Source: SAR202 cluster bacterium
GTDB lineage: Bacteria; Chloroflexota; Dehalococcoidia; Lucifugimonadales; UBA826
Reading direction: 5' to 3'
DNA length: 16,297 bases
Assembly (NCBI GenBank): GCA_009392675.1
Contig: VFFY01000055.1
Span: 1 to 16,297, forward strand
The notes beneath the pieces are model-generated. The model saw only the letters and a list, made by a program, of their open reading frames with translations, ran no database searches and was not told the origin of the DNA. The position numbers and the translations under genes were made by a program. Shown piece by piece: positions 4,817-13,418 of this stretch; position 1 is the first letter of the stretch; each line of letters opens with the position of its first letter.

Positions 4817-7051
4817 TTATTCTCCGTTTATAGCTTTCCTTACTGCGGCTGGATTCATAGGTAATTCCGTCATTCTTATACCGATGGCATCGTATATCGC
4901 GTTGGCTATTGCGGCCAGTGGAGGCACTATTGCAATCTCCCCAACTCCACGCACCCCGTATGGATGCAGCGGATTTGGAACTTCTACGATCAACGCTTCA
5001 ATCATTGGTAAATCCAAGGAAGTGGGCATTCTGTAGTCGAGAAGGCTAGCGTTGGTCATCCCCCCCGAATCGTTTATGAAATATTCCTCATTTAAGGCCC
5101 ATCCAATTCCTTGTACCACGCCTCCTTGTATTTGACCTTCTACATAACTGGGATGTACAGCCTTTCCAGCATCCTGGGCAGCTGTGTATCTGAGAATGGT
5201 CACCTTTCCTGTTTCTATATCAACCTCAAGATCAACTACGTGTGTGGCGAATGCGCTACCTGGACCTCTTGGGTCAAGGTTGGCCCTGCCGACTACGGGT
5301 CCCCCAGTTTCTGGAAGATGGCTTGCCAGTTCCCTAAAAGACATTTTCAACTCGGTGTCAGAAGAATGTATGAAAACACCGTTTTCAAGTTTTATATCAT
5401 CGAGGGAGGTTTCCCATACTTCCGCGGCTCTTTCTAGCATTTGTCTTTTGACATCTTGGGCAGCCTCATAGCTGGCCCAGCCAGTTTTGAATGCTCCTCC
5501 ACTACCTCCTGTCATAGAAGTATATCCAATGGTTTCGGTATCTCCTACCTGTGGATTTACGTCATCAACATGTATTCCCAGCACTTCCGCAACATGCTGT
5601 GCCGCAACTGGTCTTAAGCCTCCGATGTCCATAGAACCTATAGTGAGGTTCACGGTGCCATCAAAATTTACGTTAGCCACAGCACAAGCTGCTCCACTTC
5701 CATTGATCCAAAACCCGGAGGCTACCCCCCGTCCAGACTTTTTGCTGCTCTTTGGTGATTGATAATGGTCGTGCTCTTTGGTTGTTTGAAAGGTTTCTAT
5801 ACATCCGATTAATGGATTATTTATTCCTGAAACTCTGGTTGTACCTTCTTTGGCTCCGTTCATTATTCTTAGGTCCAATGGATCTATACCAGTTTTTTCT
5901 GCCAATTCATCGATTAAAGTCTCCGCGGCAAACGCGCCAATTGGTGCGCCAGGGGCCCTGTATGCGGTGGTCTTCGGCTTGTTATTTACTATGTCATAGC
6001 CATCTATTCTCACATTCTCAATTGCATATGGAGTAAATATACAGTTCGAAGCTGCCCCGACAGGGGAACCCGGATAAGCACCAGCTTCAAACTTTAAATC
6101 TGCTTGAGCCGAGGTGATTTTCCCATCTTCAGTAGCCCCAATTTTTACCTTCATGTAGGAGCCGGAGGTTGGACCTGTAGCTTCTAAAACTTCCGAACGT
6201 GACATTGTCATTTTCACTGGATATCCAGTGATTTTAGATAACAAGGCAGCCACTGGTTCTAAATATATCGTGGTTTTACCACCGAATCCTCCCCCAATTT
6301 CCATGGGGATCACTTTAATTGCAGATACCGGTACCCCTAGAACCAAAGATGTTCTGTCCCTAATTTGGAAATGTCCTTGAGAGCTGCCCCAGATAGTTAT
6401 TTTATTGTTTGCAGTCCACCACCCAGTTGCTGAATGGGGTTCTATATAGCCTTGGTGCACAGTTGAGGTTCTGAATTCCCTCTCAAGCACAAGGTCAGCT
6501 TGATCGAAGCCCTTATCGACATCTCCAATTTCTAAAACGCCGTGGCTAGCAATGTTGTTTTTGTATTGATCGTGTAATAAAGGAGCACCGTCTGATATGG
6601 CTTCCTCCACTGTAGAGACATGGGATAATTCCTCATATTCTACTTTGATGAGGGCAAGGGCCTCTTCCGCAGCGTGAGCGCTGTTCGCTGCCACAGCAGC
6701 TACAGCGTGTCCCTTATATAAGACCTTGTTTGAGGCTAATATATTACTGGTTTGCTGTTGTAGGTTTATAGCAGGGCCGGGGATCTTTGAGACAGCCTTG
6801 TCTTCTTGGGTAGGGAAGTCATGGTTTGTGATTACAGCATGGACATCTGCCAACTTTTCCGCTTCTGAGGTGTCTATCGACAATATCTTGGCGTGAGCAT
6901 GGGGGCTTCGTAGTATTTTGCCATGGATAAGCCCAGGCAGATCGATATCGGCCCCGTAGAGAGCTATTCCTGTCACTTTGTCAAAGCCGTCGTGTCTGAC
7001 CGGCCGACTGCCAATTGAGGCGAATTTTTGAGTTGAGTGTGTGGTTGCCAT
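4817..7051 (-). CDS. Xanthine dehydrogenase-family molybdopterin-binding subunit
   Basis: At 744 residues this matches the catalytic large subunit of molybdenum hydroxylases, which insert water-derived oxygen into C-H bonds of purines, aromatic acids, heterocycles, aldehydes or CO. The N-terminal aldehyde oxidase/xanthine dehydrogenase a/b hammerhead domain covers about 20-145 and the cofactor domains follow. Visible motifs are GGGFGGK (253-259), AYRAPG (363-368), and GVRGVGE (699-705), where Glu705 matches the catalytic glutamate. The AYRAPG loop is unlike the AYRCSFR of form I CO dehydrogenase, so CO is an unlikely substrate. There is no iron-sulfur or FAD domain, and no gene for those subunits lies beside it, so partners must be encoded elsewhere. 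The ATG has GAGGA (7065 to 7061) 9 bases upstream. It is the first gene of the operon with the SDR and CoaE-like genes and is divergent from argJ. Confidence 0.92.
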   Translation of the reverse strand: MATTHSTQKFASIGSRPVRHDGFDKVTGIALYGADIDLPGLIHGKILRSPHAHAKILSIDTSEAEKLADVHAVITNHDFPTQEDKAVSKIPGPAINLQQQTSNILASNKVLYKGHAVAAVAANSAHAAEEALALIKVEYEELSHVSTVEEAISDGAPLLHDQYKNNIASHGVLEIGDVDKGFDQADLVLEREFRTSTVHQGYIEPHSATGWWTANNKITIWGSSQGHFQIRDRTSLVLGVPVSAIKVIPMEIGGGFGGKTTIYLEPVAALLSKITGYPVKMTMSRSEVLEATGPTSGSYMKVKIGATEDGKITSAQADLKFEAGAYPGSPVGAASNCIFTPYAIENVRIDGYDIVNNKPKTTAYRAPGAPIGAFAAETLIDELAEKTGIDPLDLRIMNGAKEGTTRVSGINNPLIGCIETFQTTKEHDHYQSPKSSKKSGRGVASGFWINGSGAACAVANVNFDGTVNLTIGSMDIGGLRPVAAQHVAEVLGIHVDDVNPQVGDTETIGYTSMTGGSGGAFKTGWASYEAAQDVKRQMLERAAEVWETSLDDIKLENGVFIHSSDTELKMSFRELASHLPETGGPVVGRANLDPRGPGSAFATHVVDLEVDIETGKVTILRYTAAQDAGKAVHPSYVEGQIQGGVVQGIGWALNEEYFINDSGGMTNASLLDYRMPTSLDLPMIEALIVEVPNPLHPYGVRGVGEIAIVPPLAAIANAIYDAIGIRMTELPMNPAAVRKAINGE

Positions 7052-7080
7052 TAATTTGCGTCCTCACTAAGCTAAAAGTG

Positions 7081-7142
7081 TTTAAATGATGTTCAAATGG
7101 TTTGTCGTACTAAGTTTAGGAACAGCCCTTTGAATGATGTCC
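7081..7142 (+). repeat. Imperfect direct repeat in the divergent control region
   Basis: TTTAAATGATGTTC (7081-7094) and TTTGAATGATGTCC (7129-7142) agree at 12 of 14 positions. They start 48 bases apart, between the minus-strand promoter at 7154-7162 and the molybdoenzyme start codon, so they lie in the leader of that gene. They could be regulator sites, but no known operator is recognised and chance similarity is possible. Confidence 0.35.
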
Positions 7143-7153
7143 CTGTCGACTGG

Positions 7154-7162
7154 ATTGTAGCA
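7154..7162 (-). promoter_or_regulatory. Extended -10 promoter of the molybdoenzyme operon
   Basis: On the minus strand TGCTACAAT combines the TG of an extended -10 element with a 5-of-6 match to TATAAT. No good -35 is visible. Transcription would start near 7147, giving a leader of about 95 nt that carries both copies of the direct repeat. Confidence 0.45.
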
Positions 7163-7201
7163 TAGGACATACCGGGTTTTCGTACCTAGCCTATACCTAT
7201 A

Positions 7202-7210
7202 TGTTATAAT
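7202..7210 (+). promoter_or_regulatory. Extended -10 promoter of the arginine operon
   Basis: TGTTATAAT gives a perfect TATAAT with an extended-element TG one base upstream. A -35 box is not clear at 16-18 bases. The start site would be near 7217, only about 7 bases ahead of the terminator-like hairpin at 7224-7250. No ArgR-type palindrome was found around it. Confidence 0.55.
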
Positions 7211-7223
7211 TTCGTGGCTTTTG

Positions 7224-7250
7224 AATGGCGGAGATATTCCGCCATTTTTT
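7224..7250 (+). terminator. Intrinsic terminator in the argJ leader (candidate attenuator)
   Basis: AATGGCGGA (7224-7232) and TCCGCCATT (7238-7246) form a perfect 9-bp stem with a 5-nt loop. The T run 7245-7250 overlaps the end of the stem and continues past it. The T run follows only on the plus strand. No plus-strand gene ends nearby (the previous one stops at 3392), and the argJ promoter lies upstream, so the hairpin sits within the leader of the arginine operon. Terminated RNA would be about 34 nt. It may act as an attenuator, as a 5' stabilising hairpin, or as a barrier to stray transcription; no competing antiterminator was identified. Confidence 0.6.
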
Positions 7251-7299
7251 GTCTGCTTTTCTAACTGGTAGGCTGTTGATGGAAAAAGGAGAACTCAGC

Positions 7300-8505
7300 T
7301 TGATAGAAATAATAAATGGAGGTGGGGTCGCCTCAGCTTCCGGCTTTACAGCTGGATCCACACACGCAGGTTTGAAAACCGAAACGGGTGTGCCTGATTT
7401 GGGAATAATTTTATCGGACCGACCAGCCAACTCAGCGGCGACATTTACCACTAACAGCATAGAATCCCCTTCAGTCACAGCCAGTCGTAAAAGAAAAAAG
7501 GCTGGTATTTCAAGAGGAATTGTGGCCAATAGCGGCTGCGCCAATTGCAGCGTAGGCTCCCAAGGGTTGACCGACGCGGAAGAACTGGCTTCCTTGGCTG
7601 CTAGTCATGTTGGTGTGTCGGGCGATGATATTTATGTGGCAAGTACCGGGATGATCGGAGTGGAACTTCCGATGGCATTGATCCGTCAAAATATCGGCAA
7701 TATAACACTTTCAGATGATGGTGGCACTGAGTTTGCGAATTCTATAATGACCACAGATTCCAAGCATAAAGAGCGAGCGGTTTCATTTATGCATGATGGT
7801 AAGACTGTCACAGTGGGAGGTGCGGCGAAAGGGGTTGGGATGATTCATCCAAATATGGCAACAATGCTATGTTTCATTACTACAGATGCTGACGTTGATC
7901 AAAAGTTTTTACAGAGTGTCCTATCCGAATCAGTAGCAGTCTCCTTTAATATGACCGATGTTGATAGCGACCAGAGCACTAACGATTCCGTTATTATTTT
8001 GGCGAACGGCGCTTCAGGAACTGAGCAGATTGAAGAAAAATCGGCAGGTGCTGATACTTTTGTTGAAGCTCTTAGGTATGTTTGTACTGAGCTTGCCAAA
8101 GAGTTGGCAAGAGATGGGGAAGGAGCTCAAACGCTCATAGAAGTCATTGTTGAAGGGGCCCATTCAACTGAAGAGGCGCGTAAATCAGCTAGAGAAATTG
8201 CATCTTCCCTTTTGGTGAAGGCCATGGTACACGGGAAAGATCCTAACTGGGGACGATTAGTAATGGCTCTGGGTAAAAGCTCTATCCAGCTCGAGGAACA
8301 AAAAATAGATATTTTCATAAGTGATATCCATATCGTACATAAAGGCATCGCAATACCTTACCTGAAAGATGCAGTGGTAAGCGCCATGAATTCTGAACAA
8401 GTGGATTTTAGGATAAATCTCAATATTGGAAATTCGTCTGCTACTGCTTGGGGATGCGATCTCACTGAAGAATATGTGATCTTTAATTCTGCATACAGCA
8501 CCTAA
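7300..8505 (+). CDS. argJ: Bifunctional glutamate N-acetyltransferase / ornithine acetyltransferase
   Basis: ArgJ transfers acetyl from N-acetylornithine to glutamate, and in bifunctional forms also uses acetyl-CoA, so it starts and closes the cyclic arginine pathway. The product cleaves itself into two chains: the site GMIHPNMATML contains the nucleophile Thr188 (codon 7861-7863). Other family landmarks are GGGVASASGFTAGSTHAGLK at the N-terminus, NSGCAN, HGKDPNWGRL, and the C-terminal CDLTEEYV. Length from the chosen start is 401 residues, normal for the family. TTG 7300 is preferred because AGGAG (7287-7291) lies 8 bases upstream and homology begins just after it. ATG 7279 is possible. ATG 7225 is unlikely, since it lies inside the terminator stem and would add residues unlike the family. 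It is the first gene of the operon. Whether it can use acetyl-CoA cannot be told from the sequence. Confidence 0.93.
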   Translation: MIEIINGGGVASASGFTAGSTHAGLKTETGVPDLGIILSDRPANSAATFTTNSIESPSVTASRKRKKAGISRGIVANSGCANCSVGSQGLTDAEELASLAASHVGVSGDDIYVASTGMIGVELPMALIRQNIGNITLSDDGGTEFANSIMTTDSKHKERAVSFMHDGKTVTVGGAAKGVGMIHPNMATMLCFITTDADVDQKFLQSVLSESVAVSFNMTDVDSDQSTNDSVIILANGASGTEQIEEKSAGADTFVEALRYVCTELAKELARDGEGAQTLIEVIVEGAHSTEEARKSAREIASSLLVKAMVHGKDPNWGRLVMALGKSSIQLEEQKIDIFISDIHIVHKGIAIPYLKDAVVSAMNSEQVDFRINLNIGNSSATAWGCDLTEEYVIFNSAYST

Positions 8506-8515
8506 TGGTGAGCAA

Positions 8516-9406
8516 ATGTTTAGCGAAATAAACCACTTCCAATCCGATGATCGTTCAGAAATACCAACGAGTATAAAAAGCAATGATGAGAGCGGAGATC
8601 AACAACCGGGAGCTGGTGATATCCCAGCGAATCAACAATCACTGACTGTTATCAAGATTGGTGGAAGCACTTTGGGTAATCATGATACTACCCTGATGGA
8701 TTTAGTGGAACTACAAAAAAAAGGGGAAAATTTTGTTGTAATACATGGGGGTGGTAAGACAATATCGGAGTGGATGGAAAAGCAAGGTGTTCGACCGAAA
8801 TTTGTTAATGGATTGAGGGTCACCGATTTACAAAGTTTAGATATTGTCGTAGGAGTTCTTACTGGAGTTATAAATAAATCTCTTGTCGCTTCCATAAACT
8901 CATTGGGCGGGAGAGCGATTGGTATTTCTGGTGCGGATGGTAATATGGTAAACGCAGAAATTGCTGATCCTCAATTGGGATATGTCGGTAAGATTAAGTC
9001 AGTAGATACGGCTCCGATAAAGACAATATTAGAAGCTGGTTATATTCCGGTGATAGCCCCAGTGGGGATTCATTCAGACTCAGATGACCACAATAAATTA
9101 CTTAATATCAATGCTGATACTGTAGCCGGGTATGTGTCTTCTGCTATTAATGCAGACCGGATGGTTTTCCTTACCGACGTGGAAGGAGTTTTAGACTCTT
9201 CAAAGCGGTTGATTTCGCGTATGACAAAACGTCAGGCTGATTCTTTGGTTTCATCTCATGTGATTGATGGTGGAATGATTCCTAAAATGGAAGCCTGTAT
9301 CGAGGCCCTTTCGGGTGGAGCAATATCGCAAATCGTTGATGGTCGCGCACCAGGAGCTTTAAAAGATGTAATTACCGGTCATAATTTAGGTACCCGTATA
9401 GGCTAA
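8516..9406 (+). CDS. argB: Acetylglutamate kinase with an N-terminal extension
   Basis: ArgB phosphorylates N-acetylglutamate, the second step of ornithine synthesis. The amino acid kinase fold begins at about residue 44 with KIGGSTLG (47-54), followed by HGGGK (77-81), the substrate segment GLRVTD, LLNINADTVAG and GGMIPKMEAC. The KIGGST form rather than KxGGNA is, as I recall it, typical of Dehalococcoidia. The 42 or so residues before the domain are polar, rich in Ser, Asp, Gln and Glu, and have no counterpart in usual ArgB proteins of about 260 residues. The N-terminal helix that links hexamers in arginine-inhibited ArgB is also not obvious there. ATG 8516 is the only clear start; a GGTGAG lies only 3 bases before it, and the gap to argJ is 10 bases, so coupling to argJ translation is likely. 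Confidence 0.92.
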   Translation: MFSEINHFQSDDRSEIPTSIKSNDESGDQQPGAGDIPANQQSLTVIKIGGSTLGNHDTTLMDLVELQKKGENFVVIHGGGKTISEWMEKQGVRPKFVNGLRVTDLQSLDIVVGVLTGVINKSLVASINSLGGRAIGISGADGNMVNAEIADPQLGYVGKIKSVDTAPIKTILEAGYIPVIAPVGIHSDSDDHNKLLNINADTVAGYVSSAINADRMVFLTDVEGVLDSSKRLISRMTKRQADSLVSSHVIDGGMIPKMEACIEALSGGAISQIVDGRAPGALKDVITGHNLGTRIG

Positions 9407-9419
9407 TAAAGGTTATAAC

Positions 9420-12209
9420 ATGGCAAGTGCCCCTTTTCCCTCATTTGATTTCGATCCGTCTTCAATTAAAGACAAACTTAACGGCAAGATAAAATGGATA
9501 GTATTGGGATTGATTTTTGTCCCTATATTTTTTCTGTTATGGCTTGCTAGAGGAATTTTCACTGATTACCTTTGGTACTCAAAGATGGGCTTTGAAGATG
9601 TTTTTATCACGATTATTCTGACCAAAGTCATATTATTTTCCATAGGATTTGCTTTTGTCTTAGCATTAGTTTTGGCAAACCTTTTCTATGTGAATAGAAA
9701 AACAGCTGGGCCCTTAAACACTCCTCTTCCCGATAATTTGATAGGGATCATCAAGAAACTGCTGGTGATAATATGCGTGTTGATATCCCTTGTTTTAGCA
9801 GTAATACTCGGCTCCGTGATGGCCTCCAAATGGGAACTCTTCCTAAGATTTAGTAACGCGGCCGGATTCGGGGTTAAAGATCCTTTACACGGTATTGATC
9901 TTTCTTTTTATGTTTTTGAATTACCCATTTATACTTTTCTCCAAGGTTGGCTTCTTGCCTGTGTTGGAGCCACTATTGTGGCAACAATCGCATTGGCTTT
10001 TTTGAATTTTACCCTCCGAGGTACCGCGTTCACCTTAACCACCCCACTTCGTAACCACCTACTTGTTTTAGGCTCACTAGCTATTTTGATCCTTTCTGCC
10101 GGATATTGGATTGATAGGTTGGAACTGGTTAGATCTGAACATGGAATTATTTACGGGGCCGCATACGCAGATGTGTACGCACGACTACCCGCTTATTTGG
10201 TGTTAGCTATATCCGGTTTACTTGTTTCTATAGTTATGCTTGTAGGATCTTTTCTGGGTAAACTGAAATTATCCTTGGCTCCTGTCGGGATTTGGGTGAT
10301 CTTGATAATTGGGCTTGGTACAGTCTGGCCTTCTGTCGTTCAGCAATTTTCAGTTGATCCTGACGAGTTTGTTAAGGAGACAAAATATATTGAACGCAAC
10401 ATAGAATTCACTAAACTTGGGTTTGGTTTGGAAAAGATAGAAGAGGTTTTCTATGAGGCAGAAGGAGAAATTACTGCAGAGTTAATGGAAGAAAATATTC
10501 CAACCGTCGAAAACATTCGACTTTGGGATTACAAGCCTTTAACGAATGTGTACAAACAAATTCAATTAATCCGACCCTATTACGATTTTAAAGACGCTGA
10601 TGTCGATAGATACACCGTAGATGGTGAATACAGGCAGGTGTTGTTAGCTGCAAGAGAAGTTGCACCAGAAAAGCTCAAAGAAGAAGCACAAACCTGGATT
10701 AACCAAAAACTGTTTTACACCCATGGAATAGGTATAGCCATGAGCCCAGCCACAGAATTTACCCCAGAAGGCAGGCCCATTTTTTTCGCAAAAAATATCC
10801 CAGCTAACGGTGAAATCCCTGTTTCATCTCCGGAACAAGGTGCTTCCGTGGATATTATTGTCAAGAATCCTAGAATTTATTACGGTGAAAACACAAAAGA
10901 CTACGTGATAGTTGATACGAACACACAAGAATTGGATTATCAGACAGGAGAAGGAGACTTAATCGTAGGAAATTACGAGGGGTCTGGAGGGGTATCGGTC
11001 GGGTCCTATTTCAGGAAGTTACTTTATGCCTGGCAAATGAGAGATATAAACATCCTGATTAGTAGTCAATTAAATGAAAATAGCAAGATTCAATACAGAC
11101 GGTCAATTGAGGAAAGAATCTCAACCCTGGCTCCCTTCCTGAAGCTGGATAAAGATCCCTACATAGTGGCAACAAATGATCACCTGTACTGGATCCAAGA
11201 TGCCTATACGACATCCGATAAATTTCCGTACTCACAGCCTACAGACGAAGACGAGACTAGCTTGGGTCACTACAATTACATAAGGAACAGCATTAAAGTA
11301 GTCATGAATGCCTATACAGGGGATGTAGGGTTTTATATTTGGGACACCACTGATCCTGTTGTCCTTACTTATCAAAAAATGTTCCCAACATTATTTTCAG
11401 ATCGGGATTTGATGCCGTCCGAATTAATTTCGCATGTAAGGTATCCACAAGGACTCTTTGCCATCCAAGCCGAGAAATATATCAAATACCACATGGAAAA
11501 ACCACAACATTTTTATGGAAATGAAGACTTGTGGGCTTTTCCTCGAGAGAAATTTGGACAGCAGGAAGGATTACAGCCACTTGAGCCATACTACGTGATT
11601 ATGCGGCTTCCTGGGGAGACAAAAGAAGAATTCGTTCAGTTGATTCCATACACCCCTGACGGAAGGCCTAATATGGTCGGTTGGTTGGCCGCAAGAAGTG
11701 ATGGTTCTGAATATGGCAAATTAATAGCCTTCAACTTTCCTAAGGATCGCCAAGTGGATGGACCCGAACAGGTGGAAGCTAGAATAGATAATGATCAAGA
11801 TATTTCTGCTTGGTTTACGCTTAGATGTACAGAAGGATCGACATGTATAAGAGGGAACCTGCTAGTTATTCCAATAGGAGATAGCATCCTTTATGCTGAG
11901 CCTATATATATACAGGCAGAAGGGGTGAGCTTTCCAGAACTTAAAAAAGTGATTTTGTCTACGGCAGACAGGGTCGTCATGGGAGATTCGCTAAATGATG
12001 CCTTGTATCAAATTACTGGTGTGAAAAACACTATTGCAGCGACGCAAGGAAATGTTAAAAAGAAAGATACACCGGCACCAGTGAAGCTAGAGGATGTCGA
12101 GAATAGTAAGTTGGATCAAATAAGAAATTCTATTAGGAATCTTAAAGCCGAGTTAGATACGATTGAAGCTTTGTTCGAAAACTTGGAAGATGTAATAAAA
12201 GGAGATTGA
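9420..12209 (+). CDS. UPF0182 family large membrane protein
   Basis: The 929-residue protein belongs to UPF0182, a conserved family without known function found in Actinobacteria, Cyanobacteria, Chloroflexota and some Firmicutes. Seven predicted membrane helices lie at about 24-46, 61-90, 112-134, 170-197, 212-231, 256-280 and 284-307. Between the third and fourth is the family block DPLHGIDLSFYVFELP (154-169). From about 310 on there is a large hydrophilic domain, expected outside the membrane, with the VDPDEFVKE start and a repeated aromatic-rich middle. The last 35 or so residues look like a coiled coil. Length is normal. AAAGG lies 7 bases before the ATG. It sits 13 bases after argB and 1 base before argD, so it is tied into the arginine operon at the translation level. 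A link to arginine metabolism is not established. Confidence 0.9.
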   Translation: MASAPFPSFDFDPSSIKDKLNGKIKWIVLGLIFVPIFFLLWLARGIFTDYLWYSKMGFEDVFITIILTKVILFSIGFAFVLALVLANLFYVNRKTAGPLNTPLPDNLIGIIKKLLVIICVLISLVLAVILGSVMASKWELFLRFSNAAGFGVKDPLHGIDLSFYVFELPIYTFLQGWLLACVGATIVATIALAFLNFTLRGTAFTLTTPLRNHLLVLGSLAILILSAGYWIDRLELVRSEHGIIYGAAYADVYARLPAYLVLAISGLLVSIVMLVGSFLGKLKLSLAPVGIWVILIIGLGTVWPSVVQQFSVDPDEFVKETKYIERNIEFTKLGFGLEKIEEVFYEAEGEITAELMEENIPTVENIRLWDYKPLTNVYKQIQLIRPYYDFKDADVDRYTVDGEYRQVLLAAREVAPEKLKEEAQTWINQKLFYTHGIGIAMSPATEFTPEGRPIFFAKNIPANGEIPVSSPEQGASVDIIVKNPRIYYGENTKDYVIVDTNTQELDYQTGEGDLIVGNYEGSGGVSVGSYFRKLLYAWQMRDINILISSQLNENSKIQYRRSIEERISTLAPFLKLDKDPYIVATNDHLYWIQDAYTTSDKFPYSQPTDEDETSLGHYNYIRNSIKVVMNAYTGDVGFYIWDTTDPVVLTYQKMFPTLFSDRDLMPSELISHVRYPQGLFAIQAEKYIKYHMEKPQHFYGNEDLWAFPREKFGQQEGLQPLEPYYVIMRLPGETKEEFVQLIPYTPDGRPNMVGWLAARSDGSEYGKLIAFNFPKDRQVDGPEQVEARIDNDQDISAWFTLRCTEGSTCIRGNLLVIPIGDSILYAEPIYIQAEGVSFPELKKVILSTADRVVMGDSLNDALYQITGVKNTIAATQGNVKKKDTPAPVKLEDVENSKLDQIRNSIRNLKAELDTIEALFENLEDVIKGD

Positions 12210-12210
12210 T

Positions 12211-13407
12211 ATGACTAGTACTGCGGAGTGGAAAGAACTCGAAAGCAAATACTACATGTTTCTTGTTAGGCGCCAGCCTATGGTACTTGAGAGGGGACAA
12301 GGTGCGAGAGTATGGGATGTCGAGGGGAAAGAGTACTTGGATTTCACCTCTGGTTGGGCTGTCAATAACGCAGGACACTCAAATCCAGTTATTGCTGAGG
12401 CAATAGCCGAACAGGCAAAAACCTTAGTCCAGACTTCGAATCAGTTTTATACTATCCCTCAGTTAAAGTTAGCTGAAATTTTGGTTGAGAATAGTTGCCT
12501 AGACAAAATTTTTATCTGCAATAGTGGAGCAGAAGCTAACGAAGGGGCAATCAAATTAGCAAAAAAATATGGAAAAAAACATAAAGAAGGGGCTTACCAC
12601 ATAATAACGGCCCTAAATTCATTTCATGGTCGTACCATGATGAATGTTTCAGCCACCGGCCAGCCGCATTATCAAGAGCTTTTCCAGCCTATTCCCACCG
12701 GGTTTTCACATGTTCCATACGATGATCTAAACGCGGTCAAAGAGGCTACAACCGACAATACTGTTGCGGTGATGATTGAACCTGTTCAAGGGGAGGGGGG
12801 AGTAAACATTCCTTCCGTCGAATATTTAAAAGGGGTACGGGACTGGTGTGACCAAAACGGAATGTTGCTGATTTTTGATGAAGTACAAACTGGTTTGGGA
12901 AGGTTGGGTACCTTGTTCGGATACCAAAGCTTCGGAGTTGAACCTGACATCATCACTCTCGCAAAAGGCTTAGGTGGTGGTGTTCCGATAGGAGCATTTT
13001 TAGCCAAAGATTCTGCGTGCGCTTTTGACCCAGGTGATCATGGTTCTACCTTTGGAGGAAATCCTTTGACTTGTGCCGCAGCGCATGCTTCAACCAAATT
13101 TATTATTGATAATGAGATACCTGAAAACGCGGCAAAAATGGGCGAATATCTCGGGGAAGGACTCAGGAAGATACAATCCGACAATGAATTCATAACAGAT
13201 GTTAGAGGGATGGGTTTGATTTGGGCTGTTGAATTTGACTCTGATATTACTCCAAATGTTATTGCCTCAAGCAATGAGGCTGGCCTTTTAATGAACCCAA
13301 TGAGGCCAAATGCGATTCGACTTATGCCTGTTTTGACAATAACTGAAGAAGAAATAGACGAAGCCTTATCCAGGTTGGAAACGGGGCTAGCGAATGCTTC
13401 AAAATAG
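12211..13407 (+). CDS. argD: Acetylornithine aminotransferase
   Basis: ArgD is a class III PLP aminotransferase that turns N-acetylglutamate semialdehyde into N-acetylornithine with glutamate as donor. The 398-residue length is normal. The N-terminal WDVEGKEYLDFTSGWAVNN segment, the phosphate-binding NSGAEANEGAIKLA, the FHGRTM block, the cofactor Asp223 in FDEVQTG, and the Schiff-base Lys252 in AKGLGGG are all present and intact. The start is firm: AGGAG is 6 bases ahead of the ATG, and only one base separates it from the stop of the UPF0182 gene. Some family members also accept succinyldiaminopimelate or GABA-like substrates; the arginine genes around it favour the ornithine role. Confidence 0.93.
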   Translation: MTSTAEWKELESKYYMFLVRRQPMVLERGQGARVWDVEGKEYLDFTSGWAVNNAGHSNPVIAEAIAEQAKTLVQTSNQFYTIPQLKLAEILVENSCLDKIFICNSGAEANEGAIKLAKKYGKKHKEGAYHIITALNSFHGRTMMNVSATGQPHYQELFQPIPTGFSHVPYDDLNAVKEATTDNTVAVMIEPVQGEGGVNIPSVEYLKGVRDWCDQNGMLLIFDEVQTGLGRLGTLFGYQSFGVEPDIITLAKGLGGGVPIGAFLAKDSACAFDPGDHGSTFGGNPLTCAAAHASTKFIIDNEIPENAAKMGEYLGEGLRKIQSDNEFITDVRGMGLIWAVEFDSDITPNVIASSNEAGLLMNPMRPNAIRLMPVLTITEEEIDEALSRLETGLANASK

Positions 13408-13418
13408 ACGAGCCTGAG

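Noticed and set aside
5111..6036. Four plus-strand open frames of about 91-108 codons
   Set aside because: All are antisense to the molybdopterin-binding subunit, whose motifs are intact.
7052..7224. ArgR-type operator in the argJ control region
   Set aside because: No palindrome of the TGAAT-ATTCA type was seen near the promoter.
7225..7299. ATG 7225 as the argJ start
   Set aside because: It sits in the terminator stem, only a few bases after the expected transcript start, has no ribosome binding site, and adds residues unlike ArgJ. TTG 7300 has a good AGGAG.
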